From contig WNNJ02001615.1 of assembly GCA_012934845.2 (NCBI GenBank), positions 1-64,000 of the forward strand: DNA of 64,000 nucleotides. Reading direction: 5' to 3'. Positions within the stretch are counted from its first letter, which is position 1; each line of letters opens with the position of its first letter. This document shows positions 17,861 to 28,560 of this stretch, piece by piece. The position numbers were made by a program, and so were the translations under genes. The notes beneath the pieces are model-generated. The model did no database searches, was not told the DNA's origin, and saw only the letters and a program-made list of their open reading frames with translations. The stretch is from Pomphorhynchus laevis (taxonomy: Eukaryota > Acanthocephala > Palaeacanthocephala > Echinorhynchida > Pomphorhynchidae).

Positions 17861-18125
17861 AATGATGTATGCATGCCATTTGGTAAACTACTGTTTCCCA
17901 AAATCGTAGATAAAGTTCAAATCGGGATATTCCTTTAAAATAATGAAATGATGTATACATGCCATTTGGTAAACTACTGTTTCCCAAAATCGTAGATAAA
18001 GTTCAAATTGGGATATTCCTTTAAAATAATGAAATGATGTATGCATGCCATTAATATGATGTATGCATGCCATTTGGTAAACTACTGTTTGCCAAAACGT
18101 AGATCGAGTTCAAATTGGGATATTC
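17861..18125. repeat. Tandem repeat of about 85 bp, three copies
   Basis: Units share ATGATGTATGCATGCCATTT, GGTAAACTACTGTTT and GGGATATTCCTTTAAAATA. They start near 17861, 17947 and 18056, with a short partial unit between the last two. The array lies just past the 3' end of the kinesin gene. An open frame across it merely reflects the repeat. Confidence 0.8.
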
Positions 18126-18354
18126 CGTTATAAGAATCATAACGATTCTGATAAGTTTGAACCCTTATATTTAGTCTCATATTTCAATAAATCGTTTCGA
18201 ATGCTATATATCAAACCCTTCTGTAAAAATGGCAGCTACGTTTTACATCAAAATTATATACTCGCATTCGTCAAAAGAATCTCAAGAATCGAAAGTTTTA
18301 CCAATAGCCTAATATAGTGCTTTCATCAAATGGCTGATGAAATCCTAGCAAATC

Positions 18355-21300
18355 TTAATTCGTAAAAGACAAAAACGGTATATACGCTAAAGATGCTAGA
18401 TTTATTTTTTTCTTACATTTCTCTTCCCAGTTTCGACTAGACTGGTCAAGTTCACTTTTTGTTTTCTCAATAACATCAACACACATATTGACTAATCTGG
18501 TTAGTTGGGACTCTTTACTTTTCACGCTTCTCTTGTGTTGTTCTAAACAAATTTTGTACATCTTGTCCAGTAATATCCTCATCTTATTGCTATTTTTTAA
18601 CAGAATACCACGTATCTGAATCCATTGCTTATCATCACAAATTTGTTCTCGATTAATCACAGTAGCTTCTTCAGCCAGCATTTGCAGGCGATCAAGAAAT
18701 GGCTCTCCAATAATATTCCATTCTATATTCTTCGGCATTCCGGATAACTTCAACTCATCTGCCGGTTTGCCTAAATTGCTGTATATTGTTTGCTTATCGT
18801 CATTAAGCAATTGTCTATCTGACGATTTTATAACCAAAGCAGCAGTTGGCCTCAATATATTCGAGACCACATCTAGCCTAACTGTGCTTAATCGTTTTGC
18901 ATACACAACTGTGTTAACAATCGATTGTTCATGCTTCATGCCTGGGCAAACAGTTGCTATCATACATACTTTGGTATTTGGTCGCATATATGAATCCCGT
19001 TGAAGCCTCGTTAAAGCACAACCTCGAAAAAACACCTGATTCGACGTGTTTCTTTTTCTTCGAAAGCACGATGTTGACATATTGTATATGCATTCATTTA
19101 AGTACATTAACGATGTATTGATCGACGTCATTTCTGTTCTTGCTCTGCTATCGAGATAGATGTTATCACGATATTGTTCACTTCCAGCTAAATCTATCAA
19201 TGATAACTTACCGTAAACGTGTTTTCCCCTTCGAAGTACAATTTCCATAAACATGTGACTTCTGCTTGATTGAGCATTTGCTTTTGTCCGTCCGTTTTGA
19301 CGGTGCCTCATTGCTAATTTTAGTAGGTAAATTATGTCATCACCTGACGTAAAATGCATTTCAGTAACACCTTTTAATTGATTTGTTCCATCTTTAGCTT
19401 CTAACAACATTATCTGATTTCTATCGTTCAACAAGTCATACATTTTTGACATATACAATTCGTATATTCTACACCAGGCTTGCATATCGTTACTAGTTTT
19501 GATACTTTTTAAAATATGTACCGCAGCACGATAGCACATACCGTCTTCAAAGTAATCTTCTACGTTTCGGTAATGCTCGTGTACATGTCTCCTAACCTTT
19601 TAGCTCAGTTACGAAATCGAATTATGTTTTTACGATCGATATAATTGATTATATTTTATTTTAAATTATTTTTTAATAAAAAACGTCAAAACTGCAAATA
19701 GAATTTGTTTTAAATTACTGTATTGGAATTAAGATAAGATTAAGAAAACATTAACGTCTGAACAACACTGCATATGTTGAGGCGTTGTATAATACTTTTT
19801 AATAGGAACTACTCCCAAAAATGAGTCAGAATTTACTCATTTGTACTTTATTGTTTATAGATATATAATAAATTATTATAATTTATTATTAAAATGAATT
19901 TATTACAGATATATTATGAATTGAAACTTTAAATATTTTTAAATCAAAATTATTTTTACAAGTAGAAACATCTATATAAATAAATAAATACGTGGTGTTT
20001 CAATAGGATATAATAGTAGACTAATAATAGCTGACATATTTTAAGTTTTATGAAACATGATTTTGTACGTAGTGATATAAATATATTTTTCGATACATTG
20101 AGGATATATGTGTATTTAACTCTAACAATTTTTATTCAATAAGCGACCATGTTTATCCAGGTAGCCTCATTCTTAATAAAACCAATATTAATGATAAAAA
20201 AGGTATATATCTAGATATGAACATTAAATTAACATAAATTAAAACTACTTTTAATTTATAGCGTAAAGATTACATATTAATATTTACAACATATTTTCGC
20301 ATGAGCATTCATGCATACCATATAATATTAATATTACCTTAAATAATGAAATTTTAAGAAATGTAACAATATGTAATGATATTGGCTTTCTTCAAAATCA
20401 TTTAAATTAATAGATGCATATTTCGAACTAGGTTACTATAAAAATACAATCAAACAGAAAATACTTAAATATATAAATTAACGAAATATTATCATAAATA
20501 AATCTAAACTATTAAGAGAAAATTTTTATGAATAATAAATTATCTACTTTGTATTAGAATATAATACTAGATAATCAAATTTCATCAAAATATATATGTC
20601 ATTAGCACGTGTTTGACCACGCTGCGATGTTGGGTCGATGGATAGAGGTCGTACCACGATAACAAAACAGTTCTTCCTATTGACCTCTAATCCTTATTCT
20701 AATACATCATATGTTATTTATTAATCAATTCATAAAAATTGACTTTTATTTTAAATTTTAAATATAAACTTTATATAAGTTATAAAATCTTATATAAAAT
20801 CGTTAATTATTTATTTTTTTATTTATCATTAATTTTAATTAAAAAATAATATTATAAGATACGTAGACTCAGTTAGCTGATCTTATTGATTCGCAACGTG
20901 AAATATAATCCGTAGCTAACTTACAAATCAGTACTGGGAGGCATACGTCATCTACTCTGATTTGTTTCAAACAAGAATGATTTAAAATGTTTGAGAATAA
21001 ATATTTATAAATCAGCAACACATTGAACTATATTATTATCAAAGAACGCATACAAGTCGGATTAAAATCTATAAAATCATTATTGGGTAAATTAAAAATA
21101 TTATTGTGTTGATTAATATATTTTACTATTTTCTGCTTGATGTTATTTTAATAGTAATCTAGTTTAAAATATGTATCTATTAAATTATTTAAATGATTTT
21201 GAAGAAAGCCAATATCATTACATATTGTTGCAATTCTTAAAATTTCATTATTTAATGTATTATATTTTATATTATATGGTATGCATGAATGCTCATGCAA

Positions 21301-23196
21301 AAATATGTTTCTTGTAAATTTAAATATGTCATCTTTACGATATAAATAAATAGTAGTTTTAATTGATGTTTAGTTAATGTTCATATCTAGATATACACCT
21401 TCTTTATCATTAATATTGGTTTTGTTAAGAATAAGGCTTTCTGGATAAATGTGCTCACTAATTGAATAAAAATTATTAGAATTAAATACACATATATCAT
21501 CAATGTATCGAAACATATATTTCATATATTTATATTGTTTAGATTTAGTTTTTACACAGTTATGAACAAATTCATATTCTATAAAGCTTAAAAACAAGTC
21601 AGCTATAATTGGGCGGCTACTATTACCGCCCATTCTCCGATAAGTGGTCATCACAATTTCCATAGGGAGGCTGTTCCACATGTGAACTACACGGCTGCTA
21701 AACACTGCGGAGCGATGAAAATACGCGTATTTCGACGACAAACAACGTCCGTGTCCTCTCAGATTAAGTCTGGTCCGCATAGAGAGAACATGGGTGCATG
21801 AATGACCACTGGACGAAAATATGGTGTAAGCCATCGTCAAGTCGCTCTCCGCACGGCGACTCGGTTGTATTCCCAATTTACACAAATGACAATGTAAATT
21901 GTCTCCTGTGTAAATAGAGGACAGCGAAAAATGCCCATTATTTAAATAGAGGACAGCGAATAGCCCACTCACACGATTGGAATTCCAACTCAAAGACTTT
22001 TCGAGAACTCTACAATCACGTTTTGTAGTAGGATATGCTGCAGGAGATGCATATGTCAGAATAGGCCGGATGTGGCTGCTAATTTGATCAGTAATGTAGC
22101 TGCGGGCAGTTTGATCCGTGAAATCGCGTCCAAGAGTGCCGAAAAATACCATAGTTTGTATCAAGACGAAGTACGTTTACTGCGACAGAAAATAAGAATC
22201 GCTCTATTTAGAAATATTACGGCGTGCTTCCGGAAAAAGTATTTACACTAATTTCACATTTTCTGATAATTTCATTTATATTATGATAAATTGTAATATT
22301 TTTATTTAATGTATTATATTTGATGTTAAAATATGTATTATTGAATTTTTAAATGATTTTTAAAAGACGAATATCATTGCGTATTATGATAAAACATTTA
22401 CACATGAAATACGAGCAAGAATACTAAACTCTTGTCAAATTAACTAATTCGGAATCCAGAGGCAAATACTAATGCCGGAAAAGGACTTTTATCCTGGACT
22501 GTATTATTAAATAAAATACGAGTATTTTGGTTTAAGGGCTTATTATTTATATTAAAAACTATTAAACCTGATCGCTGCTAGCTGCTATTAGCTCACTATT
22601 ACGATAATATATACCCTATCAGTAATGCTTATATAGTTTGCAAAGCTATTAACAGCACTATTAGGCCGTTGATATTGTGTGCTAATGATTTTGTCCTCAG
22701 CCGTGAAAAGGAAGAAACCGTTTAATTGCATTGATCGATCTATATAGAAAAACCGACCTGTTTTATTTGATTCGATTTCGTAACCTGCTTTGTAGTACAT
22801 GGTATGTGTTTTACCACTGCCTGTTTCTCCGTAGGCGAAGCACATTGAGTGATTTCCTCTGAGTGTATTGTCGACAAGTGGAGATAGGGCATATTTAAAA
22901 ACTTCTTCATTTGTGGAGTGTTCTCCAAATACGCGATCAAATCGATGTGCAGATGTATCAATATAGCAATCGTTGTTAAGCCTTCTTTTTACCCTATGAA
23001 TAGCGCATAACTTATCGCTAAGCACTGTAAATATATCCAAATCGTTTTTTGTCTTCAGTGGTCTTTTTCGTATACAAACTTTTATCGATGGATTCGAAAT
23101 TATATTATTATCACGTATATTATTATCCGTGGCCTTAAATTGTTCTATAAATTGTTGAATTATCTTCTTACAATTATACATTTCAATTGGCTTCAT
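18355..23196 (-). CDS. Kinesin-13-like motor protein, two exons
   Basis: Kinesin-13s (KIF2/MCAK family) depolymerise microtubule ends using ATP. Exon 1 (23196 to about 22799) encodes SIKVCIRKRPLKTKNDLD, then HRFDRVFG and the P-loop GETGSGKT (residues 123-130). Exon 2 (19591 to 18355) carries RIYELYMSKMYDLLN, switch I NAQSSRSH (about 238-245), switch II LIDLAGSE (about 264-271), a diverged SLMYLNECI helix, TRLQRDSY and NTVVYAKRLS. A tail of about 180 residues rich in K, E and Q follows. Total is about 544 residues, shorter than typical kinesin-13 and with little sequence ahead of the motor. The loop where kinesin-13 has KVD reads RRLNND, so depolymerising activity is uncertain. The donor after AT of the P-loop-adjacent ATG preserves frame but is weak. 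The intron of about 3.2 kb is packed with PLE and LINE debris. Confidence 0.78.
20060..20900 (+). mobile_element. Penelope-like element (PLE3) C-terminal remnant and tail
   Basis: The plus strand encodes remnants of the PLE palm and thumb, e.g. SLILNKTNINDKK (near 20160) and NEILRNVTICNDIG (near 20346). A diverged tail ends in GTAGACTCAGTTAGCTGATC. It lies sense-opposite to the kinesin gene, inside its intron, and head-on to PLE2. Frames are broken. Confidence 0.65.
21090..21633 (-). mobile_element. Penelope-like element (PLE2) fragment fused to a LINE end
   Basis: The minus strand carries MGGNSSRPIIADLFLSFIEY, the catalytic YIDDICVFNS and the segment IYPESLILNKTNINDKEG, very close to PLE1 and PLE4. 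At 21633 the PLE sequence stops abruptly and LINE sequence begins, with the reading frame continuing across the junction. No PLE sequence N-terminal to the MGGN block is present. Confidence 0.75.
21634..22180 (-). mobile_element. CR1-like LINE 3' end (family L-C)
   Basis: This encodes the post-RT C-terminal region: RPILTYASPAAYPTTKRDCR, VLEKSLSWNSNRVSGLF, then RGHGRCLSSKYAYFHRSAVF and VVHMWNSLPMEIV. The last two match the R.H......R...F..RV...WN.LP signature at the end of CR1/jockey polymerases. It runs straight into PLE2 and lacks its own RT palm. Confidence 0.7.
22181..22587. other. Intron DNA, no gene seen
   Basis: AT-rich, with a weak PLE-like scrap near 22295-22380. It lies within the kinesin intron. 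Confidence 0.3.
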
Positions 23197-23905
23197 TTTC
23201 TCTTGACTTTATCCAGTAAATGCGTTCTGCTATCTTGAGATGAAGTAACATTGTTGCCCAGCAACGATACTAAAGTGTTCATTTTTATTGTAAATGTAAA
23301 TATTTTTAATATAATTATCTTAAATTACATTACAAGCAGCCTAAGTAGCAAATGCTTGAGTCCATCACCATATTACGCTAAGAAGGAATTAAAATCCCAC
23401 ATGTCAATAATACGTTATGGTATTCTTCGTTTAACTTAATTTGTAGCAACATATCATTGTTTGAATTTTATATCTGAAGCCGGTAAATTATTCATAGAAA
23501 GGCTAAAAACAAATTGAATAATAAATGCTTTACCTGTGACCTCTTCAAATCTAGTTTTGTAATAAATATGGATATTTTTAATTTAAACTAATTAAAATAA
23601 TATAAAATTAAATTAATGGGTATATCATCTATAACTAATATTGATACGTGTAAAGTCATGTGATTACTCTGTAATAAAAGTGTACATCAAATGAAAATTA
23701 ATAAATTTACTATTTCTTCTGCCATATTGACGACCCTTATATTGAATGATCTGGCAATTATTTCGCTTATAAATATATACATTAGTAAATTTATTATCTA
23801 GATCAACTAGTAACAGTTGCCGGTCAAGCATGAGCAACATGTTCTGTAATAAAGGATATTAAAGTGGTATGCAGGTAGAACTTATACATCACTACCTTCA
23901 CTGCA
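23197..23905. other. Upstream region of the kinesin gene
   Basis: AT-rich sequence containing the presumed 5' untranslated region and promoter of the kinesin gene. No TATA box or initiator can be assigned with confidence, and no coding frame is recognised. Confidence 0.3.
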
Positions 23906-23965
23906 TTCTTTCTCCTATCCCCTTTTATTCTCCAGAAAGGGAAGAAAAGGGGATAGGAGAAAGAA
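23906..23965. repeat. 25-bp inverted repeat with one mismatch
   Basis: TTCTTTCTCCTATCCCCTTT (from 23906) is mirrored at 23941-23965 around a 10-nt loop. It lies just ahead of the L-A LINE fragment. Confidence 0.8.
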
Positions 23966-24149
23966 AATCCACCTTTGTATAAGCCTTGTACGGAGCTTAT
24001 CCTCCTTTCATCTCCGTCGCTTCGACCACACATCCACATATTTTGCCCAACTCTCCTGGCCTACCATCCACATCCGCATCAAACTCCGCCTTCTTCTCGT
24101 TACCTTTCGTCTTATTGCTGTCGGCTCCCCATCGTTCATCAACCTTCCT

Positions 24150-24437
24150 TTCTTAGACGATACTCGCCCCACCTCGCTATCGCTTCGTTTCTGTCATACC
24201 CTCTTACTCCACGTTCCTAATTACTCCAACAACTACGGTCTCCGATCCTTCCTCGTCGCCGCCTCACTCGCCTGGAATCAACTCCCTCTCGACGTCCACT
24301 TCGCTCCCTCCTTTATCACATTCAAATACCTCCTCCGTTCACACCTTCTCGACACATGATTTACATTTTTGTTTTGTTGTGGTCACGAGAGCGTTAGCTG
24401 GCACGCATTTGCCACGTTAAAATAAATCCTTTTTTTA
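24150..24437 (+). mobile_element. L-A LINE, 3' end only
   Basis: This is nearly identical to 60965-61247, the end of the longer L-A copy. It has CAACAACTACGGTCTCCGAT, CTTCTCGACAC and a terminal AAAATAAATCCTTTTTTT. It encodes the C-terminal SNNYGLRSFLVAASLAWNQL block of an L2/CR1-like polymerase, the usual ..W..LP region. Severe 5' truncation is typical of LINE insertion. Pyrimidine-rich, higher-GC sequence stands out from the host DNA. Confidence 0.8.
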
Positions 24438-24439
24438 AC

Positions 24440-25260
24440 TCGAAAACCTTTGTTTCATTTGCTTCCGACCCTTGAATTGGCTTGATAAGTGTGGTGGCTC
24501 GACGTGTTAATTCAAACGTTCGAAGCGATATTTAAGACTTCTTCTAAGCTGGGATTCGGTAATCGGAGCGCTGCATTTCGCACCTCTGGATGAGGAGTTT
24601 GTATTACTAACAAATCTCTTATCCGTTCATCAACAGCCTGTTTTTCGTTCCTGATTTCACTTGAAAAAAACTTAATTTGTTGGCGATTCCTGTTGCATGG
24701 GTTATCCAGGATGCATATGTCTGATCGGGTTGATACGTGCGCTGAGAAAATTCGTATCTCGCAGTCAGGATATGGATGGACTAAGCGTAGTGCCTCTTCA
24801 ATACATTGATGATATCATCGTAACTGGTTGTCGTGTCCATTACTTGCGGAAGTAACTTTTTTAACAATTGATACGTCTTGCTGCCCACCGAAGATAGAAG
24901 AATTTCTTTCTATTGCGGATCATGGTTTCTGTCTTGTGCTGTCAAAAAAATGTGCAAATTGATCGGAATAATCCATCCACGTTTCATCTTCCTCTTGAAA
25001 TTTGGCGAAAATTTGTATAAACTGCACCACCACGGGCAGAACCCATTTGTATACGTTTAATTAGTTCCTGCATGACAACAATCTTATTTTGTTGATCATT
25101 TAATAATATCTGGAGTTCTCCCTTACTAGAAGTTATCTCACCCTCGTCGCCACTTGTAGTATTTCCTAACATTTAAAGTGTCTAAACGACAAATATTAGA
25201 GTCACTTTTTACTGAAAAAACACAACAACGCAATAGATCAAAAGATCTCTGAATGAGTAG
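24440..25260 (-). mobile_element. LTR retrotransposon (Gypsy-like) gag-region fossil
   Basis: The minus strand carries a gag-like coding region of the kind found in animal Gypsy elements, with an apparent start near 25172. It is broken with several interruptions, and neither pol nor paired LTRs were seen. It abuts the L-A LINE end. The state of decay suggests an old insertion. Confidence 0.5.
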
Positions 25261-25429
25261 GCATACTCATTCTATTTTCTAATACAACCATTGTTTAGTG
25301 TGTGCATTGCTGCTTACATTATCAGGATCGATGAGTGTACCGCTACTCATACGTTACACTGACAAAGGATTCCAGGTAAGTCGAGTAGAGACTATAAAAG
25401 AGCGAAGACCATAGTTGGTTAAGTGCGGA

Positions 25430-26470
25430 GGGACGTAAAGAAGTAGAGAATTACTTGAAGAGAATTGGAAGAGTTGGAAAATAGGCTATGACACTAATCG
25501 ATTCCGGGAAACATGATATACGGTATAAAAACGAGACAAAAGCTGAAGTCAATCAGACTACGAATACGATAGATATCGCTATGAAATAAGAAAGAAGAGC
25601 GAACTTTGTCATGAACAAAATATTCGAATGAAAGGAAATTGTCGAAGTGAAAACCTTAGAAAATCATACTGTCAACGATTGGAAGAATGATCGAATTAAC
25701 AGATGAAATAGGTGAAATTATGTTGAGGTGATGAGGGATGATCTACAAGATTTTGGACTTTTTCAGGATTAAGAGCTAGACGAAGAGAGGAAAAATGGCT
25801 GGAGATAGACAGACATAAAACAATTTCTGGCAAAAATAGCGAGGTTGTGGATACAGAAATTGTACTCATGAGTGTAGAGGATGATATCATCAGCATACTG
25901 CAATCAGATGGAAGTTATGGACACGAGTTATATAAGACAAATCGCCGAGAGTAAGGGAGAAAGTAAGATGACCTTAAGAGGTCCTCAAAAAATGACAAAG
26001 AGAATCTCAAGTGAATCTAAATAGTACCTTAAGGCCTAAGTGGCCTTGTGGAATATCGTGCGATATGGAAGAAGATATAGATGAAGAGGCGTTTGAGTGA
26101 ACACAAAAAGAGCGTTTGGAGAGATAATATGTGAGCCAGACTACAGTAGAAACTGAGAAACCAAAGTCGTGACGAATCCGAGATAGTAGAACAGAATGAT
26201 CAGCAGGATTACAAAAAAAGTGTTTCACTTTTTTTGTAATCCTGATGATGATAGAATGATCAGCAATTTCAAAAGGCAGATTGAAAAAGGTGTATAAATT
26301 TGAGTAAACAAAGTATGGATTGACTTGATATAACACAAGACGTTCAAAAAGTTTAGATAAGATAGGAGAAAGATAAATGGGGAGCTATGAAGATGTTCGT
26401 AAAGGATCCAGGTGCGGTTTCTTTAGAAGAGGACGTGTGATGGCTGCTTTCCTGTTCTCTGAAAAGCAGC
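25430..26470 (-). mobile_element. L-A-like LINE, RT fragment
   Basis: Minus-strand frames parallel the L-A reverse transcriptase at 60290-60680: DHSVLLSRIRHDFGFSVST, then SKRSFCVHSNASSS, the PQGH block, a QYADD catalytic motif near 25895 and LALNPEKVQNL. Multiple stops and frame changes make it dead. It faces a second L-A-like fragment in the opposite orientation at 26890-28110. Confidence 0.7.
26205..26243. repeat. 18-bp perfect inverted repeat inside LINE fragment
   Basis: AGGATTACAAAAAAAGTG (26205-26222) is mirrored at 26226-26243 with a 3-nt loop. It is flanked by copies of AGAATGATCAGCA, consistent with a small fold-back duplication within the LINE. Confidence 0.8.
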
Positions 26471-26850
26471 CATCGTACAGTGCTTGATTTGCCTATAAAA
26501 CATTGTTAAATTACTGTGAACAGCCACTGTTTTATGCGTATGATAGCCTATAATGCAAAAATTACTATAAATATAAGATTGCATAGGTAGAGTAATCGAC
26601 TCAGATTTTAAGTGACTAAGAACAATATATCTGTTTTATTGGTTCGAATTACTACGCATTGACTTTAAATTGAGGAAAATACCACATGGAAGTATCACGA
26701 TATTTCCTGGAAGTATCCAGGAAATTCACGAATTCTCGTTTGAAGTGTTGGTTAAATTACGAAGGATATTATATCTTTCAATATTTGGGACGATTCCGTC
26801 CCATCATGGCGGTATATAGCGAAAGCTACGATTTTGTCATGATTAGAATA
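26471..26850. other. Spacer between two inverted L-A fragments
   Basis: No gene or recognised repeat is seen. The sequence is moderately AT-rich. Confidence 0.3.
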
Positions 26851-26854
26851 AGTT

Positions 26855-26896
26855 CTTGATTTTGTTGAGTTGTCCCATCGACTCAACAAAATCAAG
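26855..26896. repeat. 16-bp perfect inverted repeat at L-A 5' edge
   Basis: CTTGATTTTGTTGAGT (26855-26870) is mirrored at 26881-26896. A similar hairpin marks the 5' edge of the L-A copy at 58391-58422. Confidence 0.8.
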
Positions 26897-28110
26897 TATT
26901 TCTAATCGTGGCGGAATCTTTGCCTTCACTCGTATCCTTGCCTCTCTTAAGAAAATCGATTTCGCCTTATCTTTATATTTGAATTGCTCTTCTGTAAATA
27001 TTCATTTCCTTTCCAATCATATCTCGCCAGGGTTTATCTCCACCATCTTGCCTAGTTTTTAATAAACTCGCCGATCTACTATCAAACCGCTAACTTTCTT
27101 CTTTACCTTTAATTGTCCTTTATGATTTCAACATCCATATAGATCGCCCTTCTGATTTCGATTTCGTAAAACTTGTAAGTCTTCCGCCCGACTTTAAACT
27201 CTATTTATTAATCAACCTCCTACCAATTTCCTCTGAGGCGTTCTTGATATTATCGTTTTTCCCAAAGGTCATTGCATACGCTTTTTCTACAATCTCAGAT
27301 CCTGGTTTTTCCAATCATGTTCTCATCAATGTTAATATTACTATACCATGGACTCCTGTTTGCACCTATCTAACTTTAAGTCAACCTGACAACTTAAGGA
27401 CCTTCCTATCTTGCGCTCTGCTATCCTTGACTCTCCTCTTTTGTCGCATAATGTAACCTTTTTTACAGCTAATAGTCTATCTACACTTTTCAACCATAAA
27501 ATCTCCACGATTCTCGATTCTATTTCAGCTCGCCAGTCCCGAATTTCTAAACGCTCCTTGAGCGCACCTTGGTTCGACTCTGACTGTAGAATTTCTAAGC
27601 ACATTCTACGTCATTATTTAACAGCCTTTCTTCGCTTTCTCAAACGTTGTCACACTCTTATCTCTAGTCATTGTGCTCATTACTAAATATTCGACGCTTC
27701 AATCACTCTCTTCTACGTGATAAATGCAATTTTTTAAGGCAAAATAGGATCGTTCCGTCGTCTGATCAAACGTATATTTGGATAACATTTAATTCTCTTC
27801 TTGCTCGCTCTCCAAACGTTGATACAATTGATCCTCACAAAAGTTATGCTTTGCTCAGTATAAGATCAATACGATCATCTCCTTTATTCATGTAAATCAC
27901 TAATCTTCGTCTTGCTGATCATGCACATTTCTTTATTAGCTATCCCATCTTCTTCCTGTTTCTTCTAGTGAAATTTCAAAGGTTCTACTTTCCATGCCCA
28001 ATACCTCTTCGCCTGCCGACCCTATCCATACGTATGTACTTAAATCTATTCATTCCATCATATCACCGTTCCTTACCACCCTTTTCAAAGAACCGGTAGC
28101 AAAGCATTAA
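26890..28110 (+). mobile_element. L-A-like LINE, endonuclease and middle region
   Basis: TCTAATCGTGGCGGAATC and the following codons (NRGGIFAFTRILASL) parallel the APE-type endonuclease start of L-A near 58597. Then follow a DP.FSNH segment like the GLSDH motif and RSLSAPWFDSDCR, typical of the linker (PWF/W.) before the RT. The palm is absent and frames are broken. The higher GC content marks it as foreign to the local AT-rich DNA. Confidence 0.65.
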
Positions 28111-28560
28111 TGATATATGGTGAAATATCGTCAGGACCAGATGACTTTGAAGTATTATAACGTGTAACTTCAATAATTTCGATTAATTGAAGTGGTAATA
28201 TAGGCCAGTGTAAGTTATATTAATCGATTATAAGTTAAAGTGTTGGAAGTAATTGTGAGCGTCAGGTACAACGACGAAACTATCAGCGAGATAATCAGCT
28301 ATTTCTAAATCTGATCACTAGATTCTTTTAGGTGATTGAATTAAACATATGCTAGTAGATAGGGTTCTATTATTCTAAATAGATAACGAGAATACTTCAG
28401 GCTGTGTATGGATTTTCGATGCAATTTTGTTTTCAAAGGAAATGCATTTATAAAATTTAAATCTTTTACAGTGATTTCTAGTCTCCGCATAATCACTTTT
28501 AAGACTATATTGTCTAATCTAAACCCGAACCACAACCGATTACGTGATCTAAAAGCAGCC
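28111..28560. other. LINE-derived or unassigned DNA
   Basis: No clear coding motif is seen. It lies between the L-A-like remnant and the L-B ORF1 copy and may contain the L-B 5' leader. Confidence 0.3.

Larger units (their letters stand above)
19592..22798 (-). other. Kinesin intron with inverted repeats near both splice sites
   Basis: On the minus strand GTTACGAAATCGAAT begins 14 nt into the intron (22784-22770). Its exact reverse complement ends 16 nt before the acceptor (19622-19608). Pairing these would bring the two splice sites together. The middle holds PLE3, PLE2 and a LINE end. Confidence 0.5.

Noticed and set aside
17888-18073. Small protein-coding gene
   Set aside because: The frame is a by-product of the 85-bp tandem repeat and repeats the same peptide.
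25200-25400. Terminal repeat of the LTR-element fossil
   Set aside because: I could not find a matching second copy within the window, so no LTR is called.
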